Origin: Moraxella oblonga NBRC 102422
GTDB taxonomy: Bacteria; Pseudomonadota; Gammaproteobacteria; Pseudomonadales; Moraxellaceae
Direction of reading: 5' to 3'
Assembly (NCBI RefSeq): GCF_001598275.1
Contig: NZ_BCYQ01000014.1
Location: forward strand, 1-64,000
Length of the DNA: 64,000 bases
The position numbers and the translations under genes are program-made. The notes below the pieces were generated by a model. It ran no database searches and was not told the DNA's origin. It saw only the letters and a program-made list of their open reading frames with translations. This document shows, piece after piece, positions 16,928 through 25,949 of this stretch. Position 1 is the first letter of the stretch, and each line of letters begins with the position of its first letter.

Positions 16928-16933
16928 TATAAT
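16928..16933 (+). promoter_or_regulatory. nuoA: Extended -10 promoter of the nuo cluster
   Basis: TGCTATAAT (16925-16933) lies 34 bases before the nuoA ATG. The surrounding AAAATGTGCTATAATA is the same as ahead of dcd. No convincing -35 is seen, as is usual with an extended -10. Confidence 0.55.
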
Positions 16934-16966
16934 ATACCGCTGTCAAGAATATAAACAGGGGTGTGT

Positions 16967-17572
16967 ATGTCAGCCCAATGGTCGTCCATTGTCTATCTAT
17001 TGTGTGCAATCGGTTTGGTTGCCTTTATGCTCATTGTCCCACGCCTTTTGGGGGGCAAATCATCAGGTTCTCAAAAGCACGAAAATTTTGAAGCAGGGGT
17101 ATTGCCTGCTGGTTCTGCTCACATTCGTTTGTCCGCCAAATTTTATTTGGTGGCGATTTTTTTTGTGATTTTTGATTTGGAAGCGCTGTTTTTGTACGCT
17201 TATTCGGTCAGCGTGCGAGAAGTGGGCTGGGTGGGCTTTTTGACTGCCTTTGTGTTTATTGCCATTTTGTTTGTCGGTCTTGTTTATGAGATGAAAATGG
17301 GGGCGATGAATTGGTCGCCTGCCGACAAACGAGGCAAAAAACCCCGTATTTTATCTCGTCCTGCCGATTTTAACTTGGCAAGCATTACCGCTTTTACCAG
17401 TATTGATGAGTTGCACACCGACCCCACAGGCAAAGTGCCTGCTCAGTCGTCTGGGCGGATTTTTGCAGGGCGTAAGGACTTACAAGCCGTGCTAGAAAAA
17501 GACAAAACTGATATGGCAAACATTGACCATATCAATGATACAGGGCGAGTTACCACGCAGAAGTTTGATTAA
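16967..17572 (+). CDS. nuoA: NADH-quinone oxidoreductase subunit A
   Basis: A membrane subunit of proton-pumping complex I. Three TM helices are visible. The conserved quinone-site loop contains FEAGVLPAGSAHIRLSAKFY (about residues 42-61) and the acidic FVIFDLEALFLYAYSV follows. The ATG at 16967 is chosen because CAGGGG sits 6 bases ahead; a GTG two codons earlier is possible. At 201 residues it has a long hydrophilic C-terminal tail (about 75 residues after the last TM) that is longer than in E. coli. It is separated from nuoB by an unrelated gene. Confidence 0.95.
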   Translation: MSAQWSSIVYLLCAIGLVAFMLIVPRLLGGKSSGSQKHENFEAGVLPAGSAHIRLSAKFYLVAIFFVIFDLEALFLYAYSVSVREVGWVGFLTAFVFIAILFVGLVYEMKMGAMNWSPADKRGKKPRILSRPADFNLASITAFTSIDELHTDPTGKVPAQSSGRIFAGRKDLQAVLEKDKTDMANIDHINDTGRVTTQKFD

Positions 17573-17597
17573 GAATTATTAATTATAAGGACATAAA

Positions 17598-18311
17598 ATG
17601 ATACTTTTCCCAAACTTTGACGAGGTTTTTTATGAAGCCGATGACATTCATAAAATGGTCTTTTTTCCATTATTGACAGTGGATTTGGAAACATTGAACA
17701 AGAATGAGGGTAAAGTTCATTTTGTATCGGTTTTTGGTAATGGTAATCCTGAATTGACTTCTCATAATACTGCTTTATTTGATTATGATAATATTCGTTT
17801 TGAATGGGACGGTAAACGCTATCATTTCAAAGGGGACTTATCTACAATTAAAAATATTAATGATATTCCAAAATGGTACGATGAAGCGGTGCAGGAATAT
17901 ACTCAATTTAAAAATGAATATTGTCTTTTAAAGTCTTGGCAAGATGCTAAAAACTCTAACTTTGCCATACAATGTCAAAGACGAGAGAAAATTGATTTTA
18001 ACTATTATCATTATATAAGAATTCTTATCAATTATTGGACAACCAAAGAAATGTATTTAAAAACAGGGTATTTTATTCAAGGCTCTGTTTATTTGGATGG
18101 CATTTATGGTGATTTGGATAAATTCAATCCCAAAGAATATGAAAGAAAATCAACCATTGGCAAATTAAGCGATAAATCTGCAACCAATCGCAGTAATGAA
18201 TTGATTGGTAAGGTTTGTGGTTATAATTATATAACAAGTGGTGAAGATGAAATTAAGCTATATATTGACCGCAAAAACAATCAAGTTTTTGAAAAATTTT
18301 ATTGGAGTTAG
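17598..18311 (+). CDS. Hypothetical protein inserted between nuoA and nuoB
   Basis: A 237-residue, soluble, AT-rich-encoded protein with no recognised domain. It begins MILFPNFDEVFYEADDIHKM and contains FFPLLTVDLETLN. This N-terminal stretch matches the 60-codon fragment at 27825-28007 (shared F-P-N-x-D, F-x-E, F-x-P-L, D-L, L-N in register), so the two are paralogs, the other one broken. AAGGA precedes its ATG. It is not part of complex I in any known system and is probably cargo. An immunity or anti-phage role is possible but nothing shows it. Confidence 0.65.
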   Translation: MILFPNFDEVFYEADDIHKMVFFPLLTVDLETLNKNEGKVHFVSVFGNGNPELTSHNTALFDYDNIRFEWDGKRYHFKGDLSTIKNINDIPKWYDEAVQEYTQFKNEYCLLKSWQDAKNSNFAIQCQRREKIDFNYYHYIRILINYWTTKEMYLKTGYFIQGSVYLDGIYGDLDKFNPKEYERKSTIGKLSDKSATNRSNELIGKVCGYNYITSGEDEIKLYIDRKNNQVFEKFYWS

Positions 18312-18434
18312 TTTTTAAATTTAAAACATTTAACCTTAACTTTAAAAAGGTGTTTACGATTATTAAAAAAGTTTGCACCTAATATGATACTCAATTTCCC
18401 ATTAATGCCAGTTTTAAAAAACAAGCAGACAACT

Positions 18435-19103
18435 ATGAAATATACCCTAACACGCCCAAACGAAAACGCCAACACTTATCCACACACCACTCGTCAAGTG
18501 GTGGACGACATTACCCAAGCGGAAGTTGAAAAAAATGTCTTTTTGGGCAGTCTTGAAAACCTCGCCCACGCTGCCGCCAACTGGGGTCGTAAGCACTCGC
18601 TTTGGCCGTTTAACTTTGGTACAAGCTGTTGTTATGTAGAATATGCCACCACTTTGACGGGCGTACACGATTTGTCTCGCTTTGGGGCGGAGGTCATTCG
18701 TGCTTCACCTCGCCAAGCCGATGTGATGATTGTTGCTGGTACTTGCTTTGTCAAGATGGCACCTGTGATACTGCGACTGTATGAGCAAATGCTAGAACCC
18801 AAATGGGTCATCTCAATGGGGGCGTGTGCCAACTCTGGCGGTATGTATGATATTTATTCGGTGGTGCAGGGCGTGGATAAGATCATCCCTGTGGATGTGT
18901 ATATTCCGGGCTGTCCGCCCCGCCCAGAGGCACTCATTCAGGCGATTATGCTCCTTCAAGAGAGTATCACCAAAGAACGCCGTCCACTTGGCATTCATCT
19001 TGACCAAAATATCTATCAGCCGATTATGACCCCAGAGCGAGACCGTAAAAATGCCGAGCGGATTGCGGTGAAGAATTTAAGAAGTCCTGATAATGTGGAA
19101 TAA
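18435..19103 (+). CDS. nuoB: NADH-quinone oxidoreductase subunit B
   Basis: A 222-residue complex I subunit that holds the N2 [4Fe-4S] cluster next to the quinone site. The tandem cysteines GTSCCYVEY and the further ligands in VAGTCFVKM and [11 protein letters not shown] are all present. The start at 18435 gives [13 protein letters not shown], which fits the Acinetobacter/Moraxella form. An in-frame ATG at 18384 would add 17 residues and neither has a strong ribosome binding site. The gene is cut off from nuoA by one cargo gene and from nuoCD by four. Confidence 0.94.
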   Translation: MKYTLTRPNENANTYPHTTRQVVDDITQAEVEKNVFLGSLENLAHAAANWGRKHSLWPFNFGTSCCYVEYATTLTGVHDLSRFGAEVIRASPRQADVMIVAGTCFVKMAPVILRLYEQMLEPKWVISMGACANSGGMYDIYSVVQGVDKIIPVDVYIPGCPPRPEALIQAIMLLQESITKERRPLGIHLDQNIYQPIMTPERDRKNAERIAVKNLRSPDNVE

Positions 19104-19127
19104 CCAATAATTTAATAAGGAATAATA

Positions 19128-19922
19128 ATGTCAATCGCCATTCGTCAATTTACCGTTGATGCGTTTACTGATAAAGTATTTAAAGGCAATCCTGCCAGCG
19201 TTTGTTTGCTGGATAATTGGCTTGATGATGAGATTTTATTAAACATTGCCAAAGAAAATAATTTATCGGAGACGGCTTTTGTCGTTCCACAAGGCGATGA
19301 ATTTGATTTGCGTTGGTTTACGCCAAAAGTAGAAGTCAGTTTGTGCGGACACGCCACTTTGGCAACGGCATTTGCTTTGCATTTGGCATTAGAAAATTGT
19401 CCAGAAATTTTAAAATTTCATACAAAAAGTGGCTTATTAACCGTACAAAAAATGGGCGATAAATTGTTAATGGATTTGCCTGTGTATTCCTTAACCAAAA
19501 TTGATGACATTAAAGCCATTGGCGATATTTTGGGCGTAATGCCAACCGAAGTGTATTTGGGGCGTGATTTGTTGTGTGTGTTTGATGATGAAAATACCGT
19601 CAAAAATTATCAAGCCGATGATAATAAAATCACCCAATTAGATGGGGCATTGTGTCATTTTACCGCCAAAAGCCAAAATCCAGACTTTGATTGTGTGTCT
19701 CGCTCATTTGGGGCAAAAGTGGGTATATCAGAAGACCCTGTTTGCGGTTCGGGGCATTGTCATATTTTACCCTATTGGGCAAAAGTGCTAAATAAAAATA
19801 CTTTAACCGCTTATCAAGCAAGCTCCCGAAGTGGTATTTTGTATGGTGAAATCAAAGGCGAAAGAATGATTTTGGGTGGGCAAGCGGTGTTATTTGCTAG
19901 GTCTGAGATTTATATAGGTTAA
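19128..19922 (+). CDS. PhzF family isomerase/epimerase-like protein
   Basis: A 264-residue PhzF-like protein, two diaminopimelate-epimerase-type halves. Seen: QFTVDAFTDKVFKGNPASVC at the N-terminus, the catalytic glutamate in ENNLSETAFVV (about residue 46), SLCGHATLATAFAL, and the C-terminal EDPVCGSGHCHI. Family members isomerise small acids; the substrate is unknown when no phenazine genes are present, as here. It follows nuoB with an AAGGAATAA site. It has no link to complex I, so this is cargo within the nuo locus. Confidence 0.9.
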   Translation: MSIAIRQFTVDAFTDKVFKGNPASVCLLDNWLDDEILLNIAKENNLSETAFVVPQGDEFDLRWFTPKVEVSLCGHATLATAFALHLALENCPEILKFHTKSGLLTVQKMGDKLLMDLPVYSLTKIDDIKAIGDILGVMPTEVYLGRDLLCVFDDENTVKNYQADDNKITQLDGALCHFTAKSQNPDFDCVSRSFGAKVGISEDPVCGSGHCHILPYWAKVLNKNTLTAYQASSRSGILYGEIKGERMILGGQAVLFARSEIYIG

Positions 19923-19928
19923 AAATAA

Positions 19929-20099
19929 ATGAATGATAAACTTTTAAAATATGGCATTACCAAAGCCAACCGCCCCAAAATCCCCGCAACCAAACGCTTG
20001 GATTTAACAGGCGAACAAGGACAACAAATCATTAAATCTGAAACGAAACTTGTGTTACGGACACATAAAGAAACCTTTAAACGCTTGGCGGATATGTAA
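19929..20099 (+). CDS. Short putative antitoxin for the Doc toxin
   Basis: A 56-residue ORF (MNDKLLKYGITKANRPKIPA, ending FKRLADM). It is basic, with a probable helical C-terminus (IKSETKLVLRTHKETFKRLA) that could occupy the Doc groove as Phd does. Its stop overlaps the toxin start in TAATG, so translation is coupled. It is shorter than Phd and no DNA-binding domain is obvious. The antitoxin role is inferred from position. Confidence 0.65.
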   Translation: MNDKLLKYGITKANRPKIPATKRLDLTGEQGQQIIKSETKLVLRTHKETFKRLADM

Positions 20100-20491
20100 T
20101 GGAAATTATTTGTTTTCCATTTGAGCGAGTAATTGAAATTAACGCTTACATTCTTTCTACCGAAAAAGGAATGAAAGGACAAGCCGATATTGGTAAATTA
20201 CAAGGGGCTTTATCTCGGATTGATAATGCGATTTTGTATGAAGGCTTAAATGATGTTTTTGAAATTGCCAGTAAATACGCAAATAGCATTGCAATGGCTC
20301 ACGCTCTATCCGATGCCAACAAACGCACAGGACTTGCGGTTGCCTTAGAATATTTATCGCTCAATGATTATGAAATCACAATAGACCATATTTTGATGGC
20401 GGACGCTATGCGTGATTTGGTGATTGGCGAATTATCTGAAAGTGAATTTGCTGATATTTTGTATTATCAATATTTAAAGAGTTCATTTTAA
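20099..20491 (+). CDS. Doc-type Fic-fold toxin
   Basis: A 130-residue Fic/Doc protein. The Fic core motif is seen as AHALSDANKRTGLAVALEYL (about residues 76-95); Doc proteins use H-x-F-x-D-A-N-K-R-T, here with Leu for Phe. P1 Doc phosphorylates EF-Tu and halts translation. The first 60 residues (ILSTEKGMKGQADIGKLQGA, ALYEGL-like segment) are typical of the Doc subgroup. Length fits Doc (about 126). It is coupled to the 56-codon ORF upstream, making a type II toxin-antitoxin pair within the nuo locus. Confidence 0.85.
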   Translation: MEIICFPFERVIEINAYILSTEKGMKGQADIGKLQGALSRIDNAILYEGLNDVFEIASKYANSIAMAHALSDANKRTGLAVALEYLSLNDYEITIDHILMADAMRDLVIGELSESEFADILYYQYLKSSF

Positions 20492-20527
20492 TTTAAAATT
20501 TATTAAATGTAAAAATTGTATTAAAAC

Positions 20528-20544
20528 GGTGTGTTATACGCACC
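20528..20544. repeat. Palindromic repeat
   Basis: GGTGTGTTATACGCACC, a member of the 17-bp family, preceded by the AT-rich TTGTATTAAAAC that also precedes the copy at 21088. It lies between the Doc toxin and the next cargo gene. Confidence 0.75.
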
Positions 20545-20578
20545 TTATAATACCCAACCTATAAATAAGAGGGTTTTA

Positions 20579-20965
20579 ATGAATTATGAAATGGCAAAAA
20601 ATAAGTTAAAACCTTTATTTTTAACTTATTTGCAAGATGTCAGTCAAGAAAACTTTCCCAACGATATTAAGGTGTGGTGGTTTGGGTTGTATGAACCTTA
20701 TGGGATTTATTTATTGGGTTCAAAAGAATTTGATGAAAATGATGAATATTATGATTGGGCGTGTCCAAACGATAATGATTTTTGTTCATTAACAAAAGCC
20801 CCTGATTTATCTATTTTATCAAAATGGCATTGGCAAGATGTTTTGAAAATTGTCCAAGAAATATTAACAGAATTATTTAATGAAAATCCTAATTTGACTT
20901 TATTGCAAATATCAAAAGTTGGATTGGGATTTGATGATGGCGATGGTATGTTGATAAGAGCATAA
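20579..20965 (+). CDS. Hypothetical protein
   Basis: A 128-residue acidic, aromatic-rich protein (IKVWWFGLYEPYGIYLLG, DENDEYYDWACPND). No domain is recognised. The look is that of the small immunity proteins that accompany polymorphic toxins, but no toxin is adjacent. The start at 20579 is chosen because AAGAGGG lies just ahead. It is bracketed by copies of the palindromic repeat, one 35 bases before its start and one 22 bases after its stop. Confidence 0.6.
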   Translation: MNYEMAKNKLKPLFLTYLQDVSQENFPNDIKVWWFGLYEPYGIYLLGSKEFDENDEYYDWACPNDNDFCSLTKAPDLSILSKWHWQDVLKIVQEILTELFNENPNLTLLQISKVGLGFDDGDGMLIRA

Positions 20966-20986
20966 CATATTTATTTTAAGAAGTAA

Positions 20987-21104
20987 GATGCGTATCACGC
21001 ACCATTAAAAACCAAAATTAAAACTAAATACAATTTTTAATTTAATCATTTATAAAATGTAAAAAAATGTAAAATTGTATTTAAAACGGTGCGTAATACG
21101 CACC
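20987..21104. repeat. Composite repeat: two palindromes flanking an AT-rich core
   Basis: GATGCGTATCACGCACC (20987-21003) and GGTGCGTAATACGCACC (21088-21104) enclose about 84 bases of AT-rich DNA. The element at 24284-24379 has the same plan: left palindrome preceded by GTAAG, then TAAAAACC-AAAATTAAAA, then right palindrome preceded by AAAAC and followed by CTT. This looks like a short non-autonomous mobile or structural element of about 100-120 bp. Confidence 0.7.
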
Positions 21105-21209
21105 TTACACTTCAAACCAATATATTGTAATGGTGTCATAATAACACACCTTTAAAAATTCATTTTAAAATTTGCAAGCAAACCGCAAACACAAACAAAA
21201 GTTAAGATT

Positions 21210-22958
21210 ATGAGCATAAACCACATTCACGATTTTGAGATTTTAACCGAACTTAATCAAAAGTTCGCCAATTTAACTGTCCAAGAGACGGCGGACGGCA
21301 TTCCCACCGTTTGGGTGGATAAAGGGCAGGTGCTTGATGTTTTGCTATATTTACGCAAATTGCCTAAGCCCTTTGTAATGCTGGTGGACTTATCCGCCAT
21401 TGATGAACGACTGCGTAAACATCGCTATGGACAGCCAGCAAGCGACTTTACGGTGTTTTATCATCTGATGAGCATTGAGCGAAATTCGGACATTCGCATT
21501 AAGGTTGCCCTAGCCGAGGGCGAGCATATTCCATCTGCGACCCAAATCTACCCCAATGCCAACTGGTATGAGCGAGAAGTGTGGGATATGTTTGGTGTGG
21601 TGTTTGACGGACACCCGCACTTGACACGCATTTTATTACCCAAATACTGGGAAGGACACCCCCTGCGTAAAGAATACCACGCCCGTGCGACCGAGTTTAC
21701 GCCCTACTTTTTGAACTCTGCCAAACAGCAGTTTGAACAAGAAAACTTACGCTTTGTGCCAGAAGAATGGGGAATGAAACGCTCTGGGCGAGATGAGGAC
21801 TTTATGTTCCTAAACATCGGACCCAACCACCCGTCTGCTCACGGGGCGTTTCGCTTGGTGTTACAGCTTGATGGCGAGGAGATTGTCGATTGTATTCCTG
21901 ACATCGGTTATCATCATCGTGGGGCAGAAAAGATGGCAGAACGCCAAACTTGGCATTCATACATTCCCTACACCGACCGCATTGACTATTTGGGTGGGGT
22001 GATGAACGAGCTTCCCTATATTATGGCGGTGGAGAAACTCGCTGGTATTAGCGTGCCAGACCGTGCCAATACCATTCGCATTATGATGAGCGAATTGTTT
22101 AGAATTACCAATAATCTACTCTACTGGGGAACATTTATCCAAGACGCTGGCGGTATGACCCCTGTGTTTTATATGTTTGCTGACCGTCAAAAGGCGTATG
22201 ACATCATCGAGGCGGTGACAGGCTATCGTATGCACCCTGCGTGGTTTAGGATTGGTGGAACGGCGATGGATTTGCCAAATGGCTGGGATAGGCTTGTGCG
22301 TGAGTTTTTGGACTGGATGCCAAAACGCATTGATGAGTACTTTAAGGCGACAATGACCAACTCGGTGTTAAAGGGGCGTACGCAAGCGGTCGCCCAGTAT
22401 GACGCCAAACACGCCCTAGCGTGGGGGGTAACAGGGGCGGGACTTCGGGCGACTGGCGTGGAATTTGATTTGCGTAAAGCTCGTCCTTATCTGGGCTATG
22501 AAAACTTTGACTTTGAAATCCCTGTCTTTTATAACGGCGATGCCTATGACCGTTGTTTGGTAAAAATTGAAGAAATTCGCCAGTCTCTGCGGATTATTGA
22601 GCAGTGTCTAAATAATATGCCATCAGGGGCGTACAAAGCTGAACATCCGCTTGCTGTACCACCACCAAAAGATAGAACTTTAAAAGACATTGAAACCTTG
22701 ATTAACCACTTTGTCTCCGTGTCGTGGGGACCTGTAATGCCAGCAGGGGAGAGTGCCTGTATGGTAGAGGGTGTCAAAGGGCTAAACAGTTATTATGTGG
22801 TGTCGGATAACTCAACGATGAGCTATCGCACGCGTATTCGTACACCGACTTTTGCTCATTTACAGCAAATGCCGTCTGTGATTAATGGAAGTTTGGTATC
22901 CGATGCAATTATTTATTTGGCAAGTATTGATATCGTAATGGCGGATTGTGATAGGTAA
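21210..22958 (+). CDS. nuoCD: NADH-quinone oxidoreductase fused subunit C/D
   Basis: A 582-residue fusion of the 30-kDa (NuoC) and 49-kDa (NuoD) subunits of the peripheral arm of complex I. The C part has the signature [20 protein letters not shown] (about residues 117-136). The D part begins near residue 190 ([17 protein letters not shown]) and carries the quinone-site residues, with [10 protein letters not shown] and the C-terminal DIVMADCDR. Fusion is the usual state in gammaproteobacteria. There is no strong ribosome binding site ahead of the ATG. It is separated from nuoB and nuoE by cargo. Confidence 0.97.
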   Translation: MSINHIHDFEILTELNQKFANLTVQETADGIPTVWVDKGQVLDVLLYLRKLPKPFVMLVDLSAIDERLRKHRYGQPASDFTVFYHLMSIERNSDIRIKVALAEGEHIPSATQIYPNANWYEREVWDMFGVVFDGHPHLTRILLPKYWEGHPLRKEYHARATEFTPYFLNSAKQQFEQENLRFVPEEWGMKRSGRDEDFMFLNIGPNHPSAHGAFRLVLQLDGEEIVDCIPDIGYHHRGAEKMAERQTWHSYIPYTDRIDYLGGVMNELPYIMAVEKLAGISVPDRANTIRIMMSELFRITNNLLYWGTFIQDAGGMTPVFYMFADRQKAYDIIEAVTGYRMHPAWFRIGGTAMDLPNGWDRLVREFLDWMPKRIDEYFKATMTNSVLKGRTQAVAQYDAKHALAWGVTGAGLRATGVEFDLRKARPYLGYENFDFEIPVFYNGDAYDRCLVKIEEIRQSLRIIEQCLNNMPSGAYKAEHPLAVPPPKDRTLKDIETLINHFVSVSWGPVMPAGESACMVEGVKGLNSYYVVSDNSTMSYRTRIRTPTFAHLQQMPSVINGSLVSDAIIYLASIDIVMADCDR

Positions 22959-22999
22959 CTATACAGTCAAAAATCATATTTATGCTAAGGAGTTATGTT

Positions 23000-23725
23000 A
23001 TGAGTACCAATCAAAAATATACTGTTAGATTGAAAGTTGCTTTTGATGACAAAGTAATAGCTGATAAGGTTACTTATCAGGTGTTTTATCTTAGAAAAAA
23101 GAAAACAGCTATTGAAAAATTTGATAGTAACGGTTGTAGCAAAGTTTATGAAACCTATGTTAATGATATTGTTTGGTTTGAAATTTATCTATCTGGAAAA
23201 CTGATTGATAAAATCTTTGTTACACCAACACTAAATGGAAAATATAATGATAATATTTATAAAATAAAAACAAAGCAACCACTAAAAATTCCAGTTAATA
23301 ACTCAAAGTTGCGAACCGTTTCTTTTTGTGAGGCATTGGACTTATTTATTAAAAATCCTAGCGTTTGGACTGTCGATAATCCGCCAGATTTATACACAAG
23401 AGAAATAGGTCAAGAACAGGATTATATACGTAGCCTTGGTATTAATATTAATACTAATGATGGAGTGGATTTGCAGTATTTTCTTATTCAACATAGATAT
23501 AGAAGAACGGTAGATGGTTTTACTGGATTTTTGGCTTGGGGAGGTTTAAATGCTTATCTTATATTTTTTAGTGGTGTATCTGCAATAAATGGCAAGACTG
23601 GTTTTGCTGGTTACTGGCAAGATGTGCGTAATGATTTTAAGGGTAATACTGCTGGATTTGCGGCTGGCGGCATAACATTAGGCTTGTACACCAAGATGTA
23701 TTGTGGCACAGTGGGTCGCTTATGA
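23000..23725 (+). CDS. Unrecognised protein, possible effector of a two-gene pair
   Basis: A 241-residue protein. AAGGAG lies 8 bases before the ATG at 23000. The N-terminal ~100 residues are strand-rich (a beta-sandwich by eye). The C-terminal part is Gly/aromatic-rich (FTGFLAWGGLNAYLIFFSGV, then GFAAGGITLGLYT) and may associate with membranes. No signal peptide or known domain is visible. It overlaps the next gene by 4 bases (ATGA). A large unknown protein followed by a coupled small membrane protein suggests an effector and its immunity protein, but this is speculation. Confidence 0.6.
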   Translation: MSTNQKYTVRLKVAFDDKVIADKVTYQVFYLRKKKTAIEKFDSNGCSKVYETYVNDIVWFEIYLSGKLIDKIFVTPTLNGKYNDNIYKIKTKQPLKIPVNNSKLRTVSFCEALDLFIKNPSVWTVDNPPDLYTREIGQEQDYIRSLGININTNDGVDLQYFLIQHRYRRTVDGFTGFLAWGGLNAYLIFFSGVSAINGKTGFAGYWQDVRNDFKGNTAGFAAGGITLGLYTKMYCGTVGRL

Positions 23726-24093
23726 AAGATTTAGATAATAATAGCTCAAAAATAAATTTTAGTGTTGTTTTTGTTGGTGTGATTTTGATTAGTTTTGTGG
23801 GGATTGTTGTCTATAATTCAATTTTTAGAACAAATCAAATACTTGACCAAGTGGTTATTGACTTGGCTACCACAAAACAAGCCTTAGGCGAGCCAAGTCC
23901 TTATTATTTTGTTAAGAGTGATTGTGATAAATTGCAATTTATCACTTGTCAAGAAATGGATAGTCAAGATGTTGAGGTTATTTATTTTTGGACTAAGGGT
24001 TTGGATATGAATATTGTGGTAGGTTTTGATAAAGCGGATAAGTTAAAATTTAAGAAAATTGTTATCAATGAGCAGTTAAGTCTTAAAGAATGA
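23722..24093 (+). CDS. Small single-TM protein coupled to the upstream gene
   Basis: A 123-residue protein with one hydrophobic helix (FSVVFVGVILISFVGIVV, about residues 13-30) and a soluble C-terminal part of about 90 residues containing two or three cysteines (KSDCDKLQFITCQEMD). By charge (short N-terminus, then TM) the C-terminal domain is probably periplasmic. Its start overlaps the stop of the preceding gene, so the two act together. No family is recognised. Confidence 0.6.
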   Translation: MKDLDNNSSKINFSVVFVGVILISFVGIVVYNSIFRTNQILDQVVIDLATTKQALGEPSPYYFVKSDCDKLQFITCQEMDSQDVEVIYFWTKGLDMNIVVGFDKADKLKFKKIVINEQLSLKE

Positions 24094-24098
24094 AATGT

Positions 24099-24248
24099 AT
24101 GACAAATAACACCAAACAAAAACAAACCGCCCATTCATTGCCTTGTTGCCATAACCCAAAGGCAACAATGAAACAAATTTTTAAAACTATCCAAATTTAT
24201 TTGCCAAAAGATGATAAATTTGACCGTAAATTCGCCAACAGTCGTTGA
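24099..24248 (+). other. Short ORF or gene remnant (49 codons)
   Basis: An open frame reading MTNNTKQKQTAHSLPCCHNP and ending FDRKFANSR. There is no good ribosome binding site. The phrase IQIYLPKDDKF could be the start of a small protein. It ends just before the composite repeat, so it may be a truncated gene. Coding status is doubtful. Confidence 0.25.
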
Positions 24249-24283
24249 ATGAAAATTGGTAAAAATTAATTGGTAAAAAGTAA

Positions 24284-24379
24284 GGTGCGTACCACGCACC
24301 CCTAAAAACCCAAAATTAAAAATCAATTTAATTTTGTTTTTAATTTAAATTTATCAAAAAACGGTGCGTCATACGCACC
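24284..24379. repeat. Composite repeat: two palindromes flanking an AT-rich core
   Basis: GGTGCGTACCACGCACC (24284-24300) and GGTGCGTCATACGCACC (24363-24379) enclose 62 bases of AT-rich DNA. It has the same organisation as 20987-21104, with partly matching core sequence. Confidence 0.7.
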
Positions 24380-24405
24380 TTGCCATTAAAAGATTGGAGC
24401 ATAAA

Positions 24406-24735
24406 ATGCAATTAACAACCATTAAGCAAAATGATGGTATTTTTATCCCTTTGCCAAAAGATATGATGGCAAATGTGGAGAATATTGTTTCTAATTTTGA
24501 TGATAACACCAAGCAAATCCAAATTATATTTTATTCAAAGCAAGAAAATGACATCAATTCACAAATTCAAGACGAAGTAAAATTATTATCAGGTAGTTTA
24601 AAGCCTTATATTGGTACAGATAATGAGGTGCTAAGTGATGATGAAAAAGCCTTTTTACAAGCGATATTAGACGATGATAATCGGATTAAAACCGAATATG
24701 ATTTAACATTCACTCAATTAAAGAGATTTAAATAA
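24406..24735 (+). CDS. Hypothetical protein upstream of pilU, antitoxin-like
   Basis: A 109-residue acidic protein. The first 45 residues (MQLTTIKQNDGIFIPLPKDM, then IQIIFYSK) resemble a swapped-hairpin AbrB/MazE-type N-terminus, and the rest is helical. A toxin partner is not seen: the next gene is pilU, whose ATG overlaps this stop codon (TAATG form). GGAG precedes the chosen ATG at 24406. A toxin gene may have been lost, or the resemblance may be superficial. Confidence 0.55.
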   Translation: MQLTTIKQNDGIFIPLPKDMMANVENIVSNFDDNTKQIQIIFYSKQENDINSQIQDEVKLLSGSLKPYIGTDNEVLSDDEKAFLQAILDDDNRIKTEYDLTFTQLKRFK

Positions 24736-25946
24736 TGAGTACCCATCACATTTCCGAAGAAACCTTAGTAAACTTTGCCCAAGAAACCCTAAATGAGGCA
24801 AAGACCATAATGTACAATATGCTGACCAAAGTCGTTGAGATTGGAGCGTCTGACCTGTTTATTACCGCAGACTTTCCCCCAAGTGTCAAACATCAGGGCT
24901 TGATGAAACCTTTGGGTAAGCAGGTTTTGAGTGCCGAACGCACCAAAATTTTTGCATACAGCATTATGAACGAATATCAGCGAGATGAATTTGAAAAAGA
25001 GATGGAGTGTAACTTTGCCATCAATGTCCCCAATGTCTCTCGTTTTCGTGTCAATGTTTTTATCCAACAGCAAAATGTGGGTATGGTGATTCGTACCATT
25101 GCCGCTGAAATTCCCAATTTTGAAAAGTTAAAACTGCCTATCAAGCTAAAAGATGTCATTATGGAAAAACGAGGGCTTGTTTTGGTGGTGGGCGGTACTG
25201 GCTCTGGTAAATCCACAAGTTTGGCTGCGATGATTGACTATCGCAACGAAAACAGTGCAGGGCATATCATCACGGTGGAAGACCCTGTGGAATATGTCCA
25301 TAAACACAAAAAATCAATGATTACCCACCGTGAAGTGGGGGTGGATACCCACTCTTGGCACCACGCTCTAAAAAACACGCTAAGACAAGCCCCTGATGTG
25401 ATTTTGATTGGTGAGATTCGTGATACCGAGACGATGGAGCACGCCATTGCCTTTGCCGAGACGGGGCATTTGTGTCTTGGCACACTGCACGCCAACAACG
25501 CCAACCAAACGCTTGACCGTATCATCAACTTTTTCCCAGAAGAGAGACGAAATCAGCTACTGATGGACTTATCTAGCAATATGAAAGCCATCATTTCTCA
25601 AAGACTTATCCGCACCGAAGATGGTAAGGGTCGTAGGGCGGCGGTGGAAATCATGCTTAATACTCGCTTGGTGGCTGATTTGATTTTAAAGGGTGAAATG
25701 CACGAGTTAAAGGCAATCATGACCAAATCTCGTGAAGTGGGTATGCAAACTTTTGACCAGGCCTTGTTTGACTTGTATAACGAGGGGGCGATTAGCTACG
25801 ATGAGGCGATTAAAAATGCCGACAGTGCCAACGAACTTCGCTTGCAAATCAAACTTAAAGGTACTCGCAAGCCCGGTGATGATGGTCCTGTGGGGGGAGG
25901 TTTGTCGTTGGAGCCTGAAAAAGCAGAAGAAGAGAAAAAGGAATGA
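24735..25946 (+). CDS. pilU: Type IV pilus retraction ATPase PilU
   Basis: A 403-residue cytoplasmic hexameric ATPase that works with PilT in pilus retraction. Seen: Walker A GGTGSGKSTSLAAMIDYRNE (about residues 153-172), the Asp box VEDPVEYVH, the AIRAGE-type motif as LIGEIRDTETMEHAIAFAET, and the His box GHLCLGTLHANNANQTLDRI. The C-terminal MQTFDQALFDLYNEGAIS then NADSANELRLQIKLKG is PilU-like rather than PilT-like. A charged extension follows. In most relatives pilU sits next to pilT; here it is alone inside the nuo locus. Retraction also drives DNA uptake. Confidence 0.92.
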   Translation: MSTHHISEETLVNFAQETLNEAKTIMYNMLTKVVEIGASDLFITADFPPSVKHQGLMKPLGKQVLSAERTKIFAYSIMNEYQRDEFEKEMECNFAINVPNVSRFRVNVFIQQQNVGMVIRTIAAEIPNFEKLKLPIKLKDVIMEKRGLVLVVGGTGSGKSTSLAAMIDYRNENSAGHIITVEDPVEYVHKHKKSMITHREVGVDTHSWHHALKNTLRQAPDVILIGEIRDTETMEHAIAFAETGHLCLGTLHANNANQTLDRIINFFPEERRNQLLMDLSSNMKAIISQRLIRTEDGKGRRAAVEIMLNTRLVADLILKGEMHELKAIMTKSREVGMQTFDQALFDLYNEGAISYDEAIKNADSANELRLQIKLKGTRKPGDDGPVGGGLSLEPEKAEEEKKE

Positions 25947-25949
25947 TGA

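Noticed and set aside
24099-24248. 49-codon frame as a genuine gene
   Set aside because: No ribosome binding site and no recognisable sequence. It is kept only as a low-confidence remnant.
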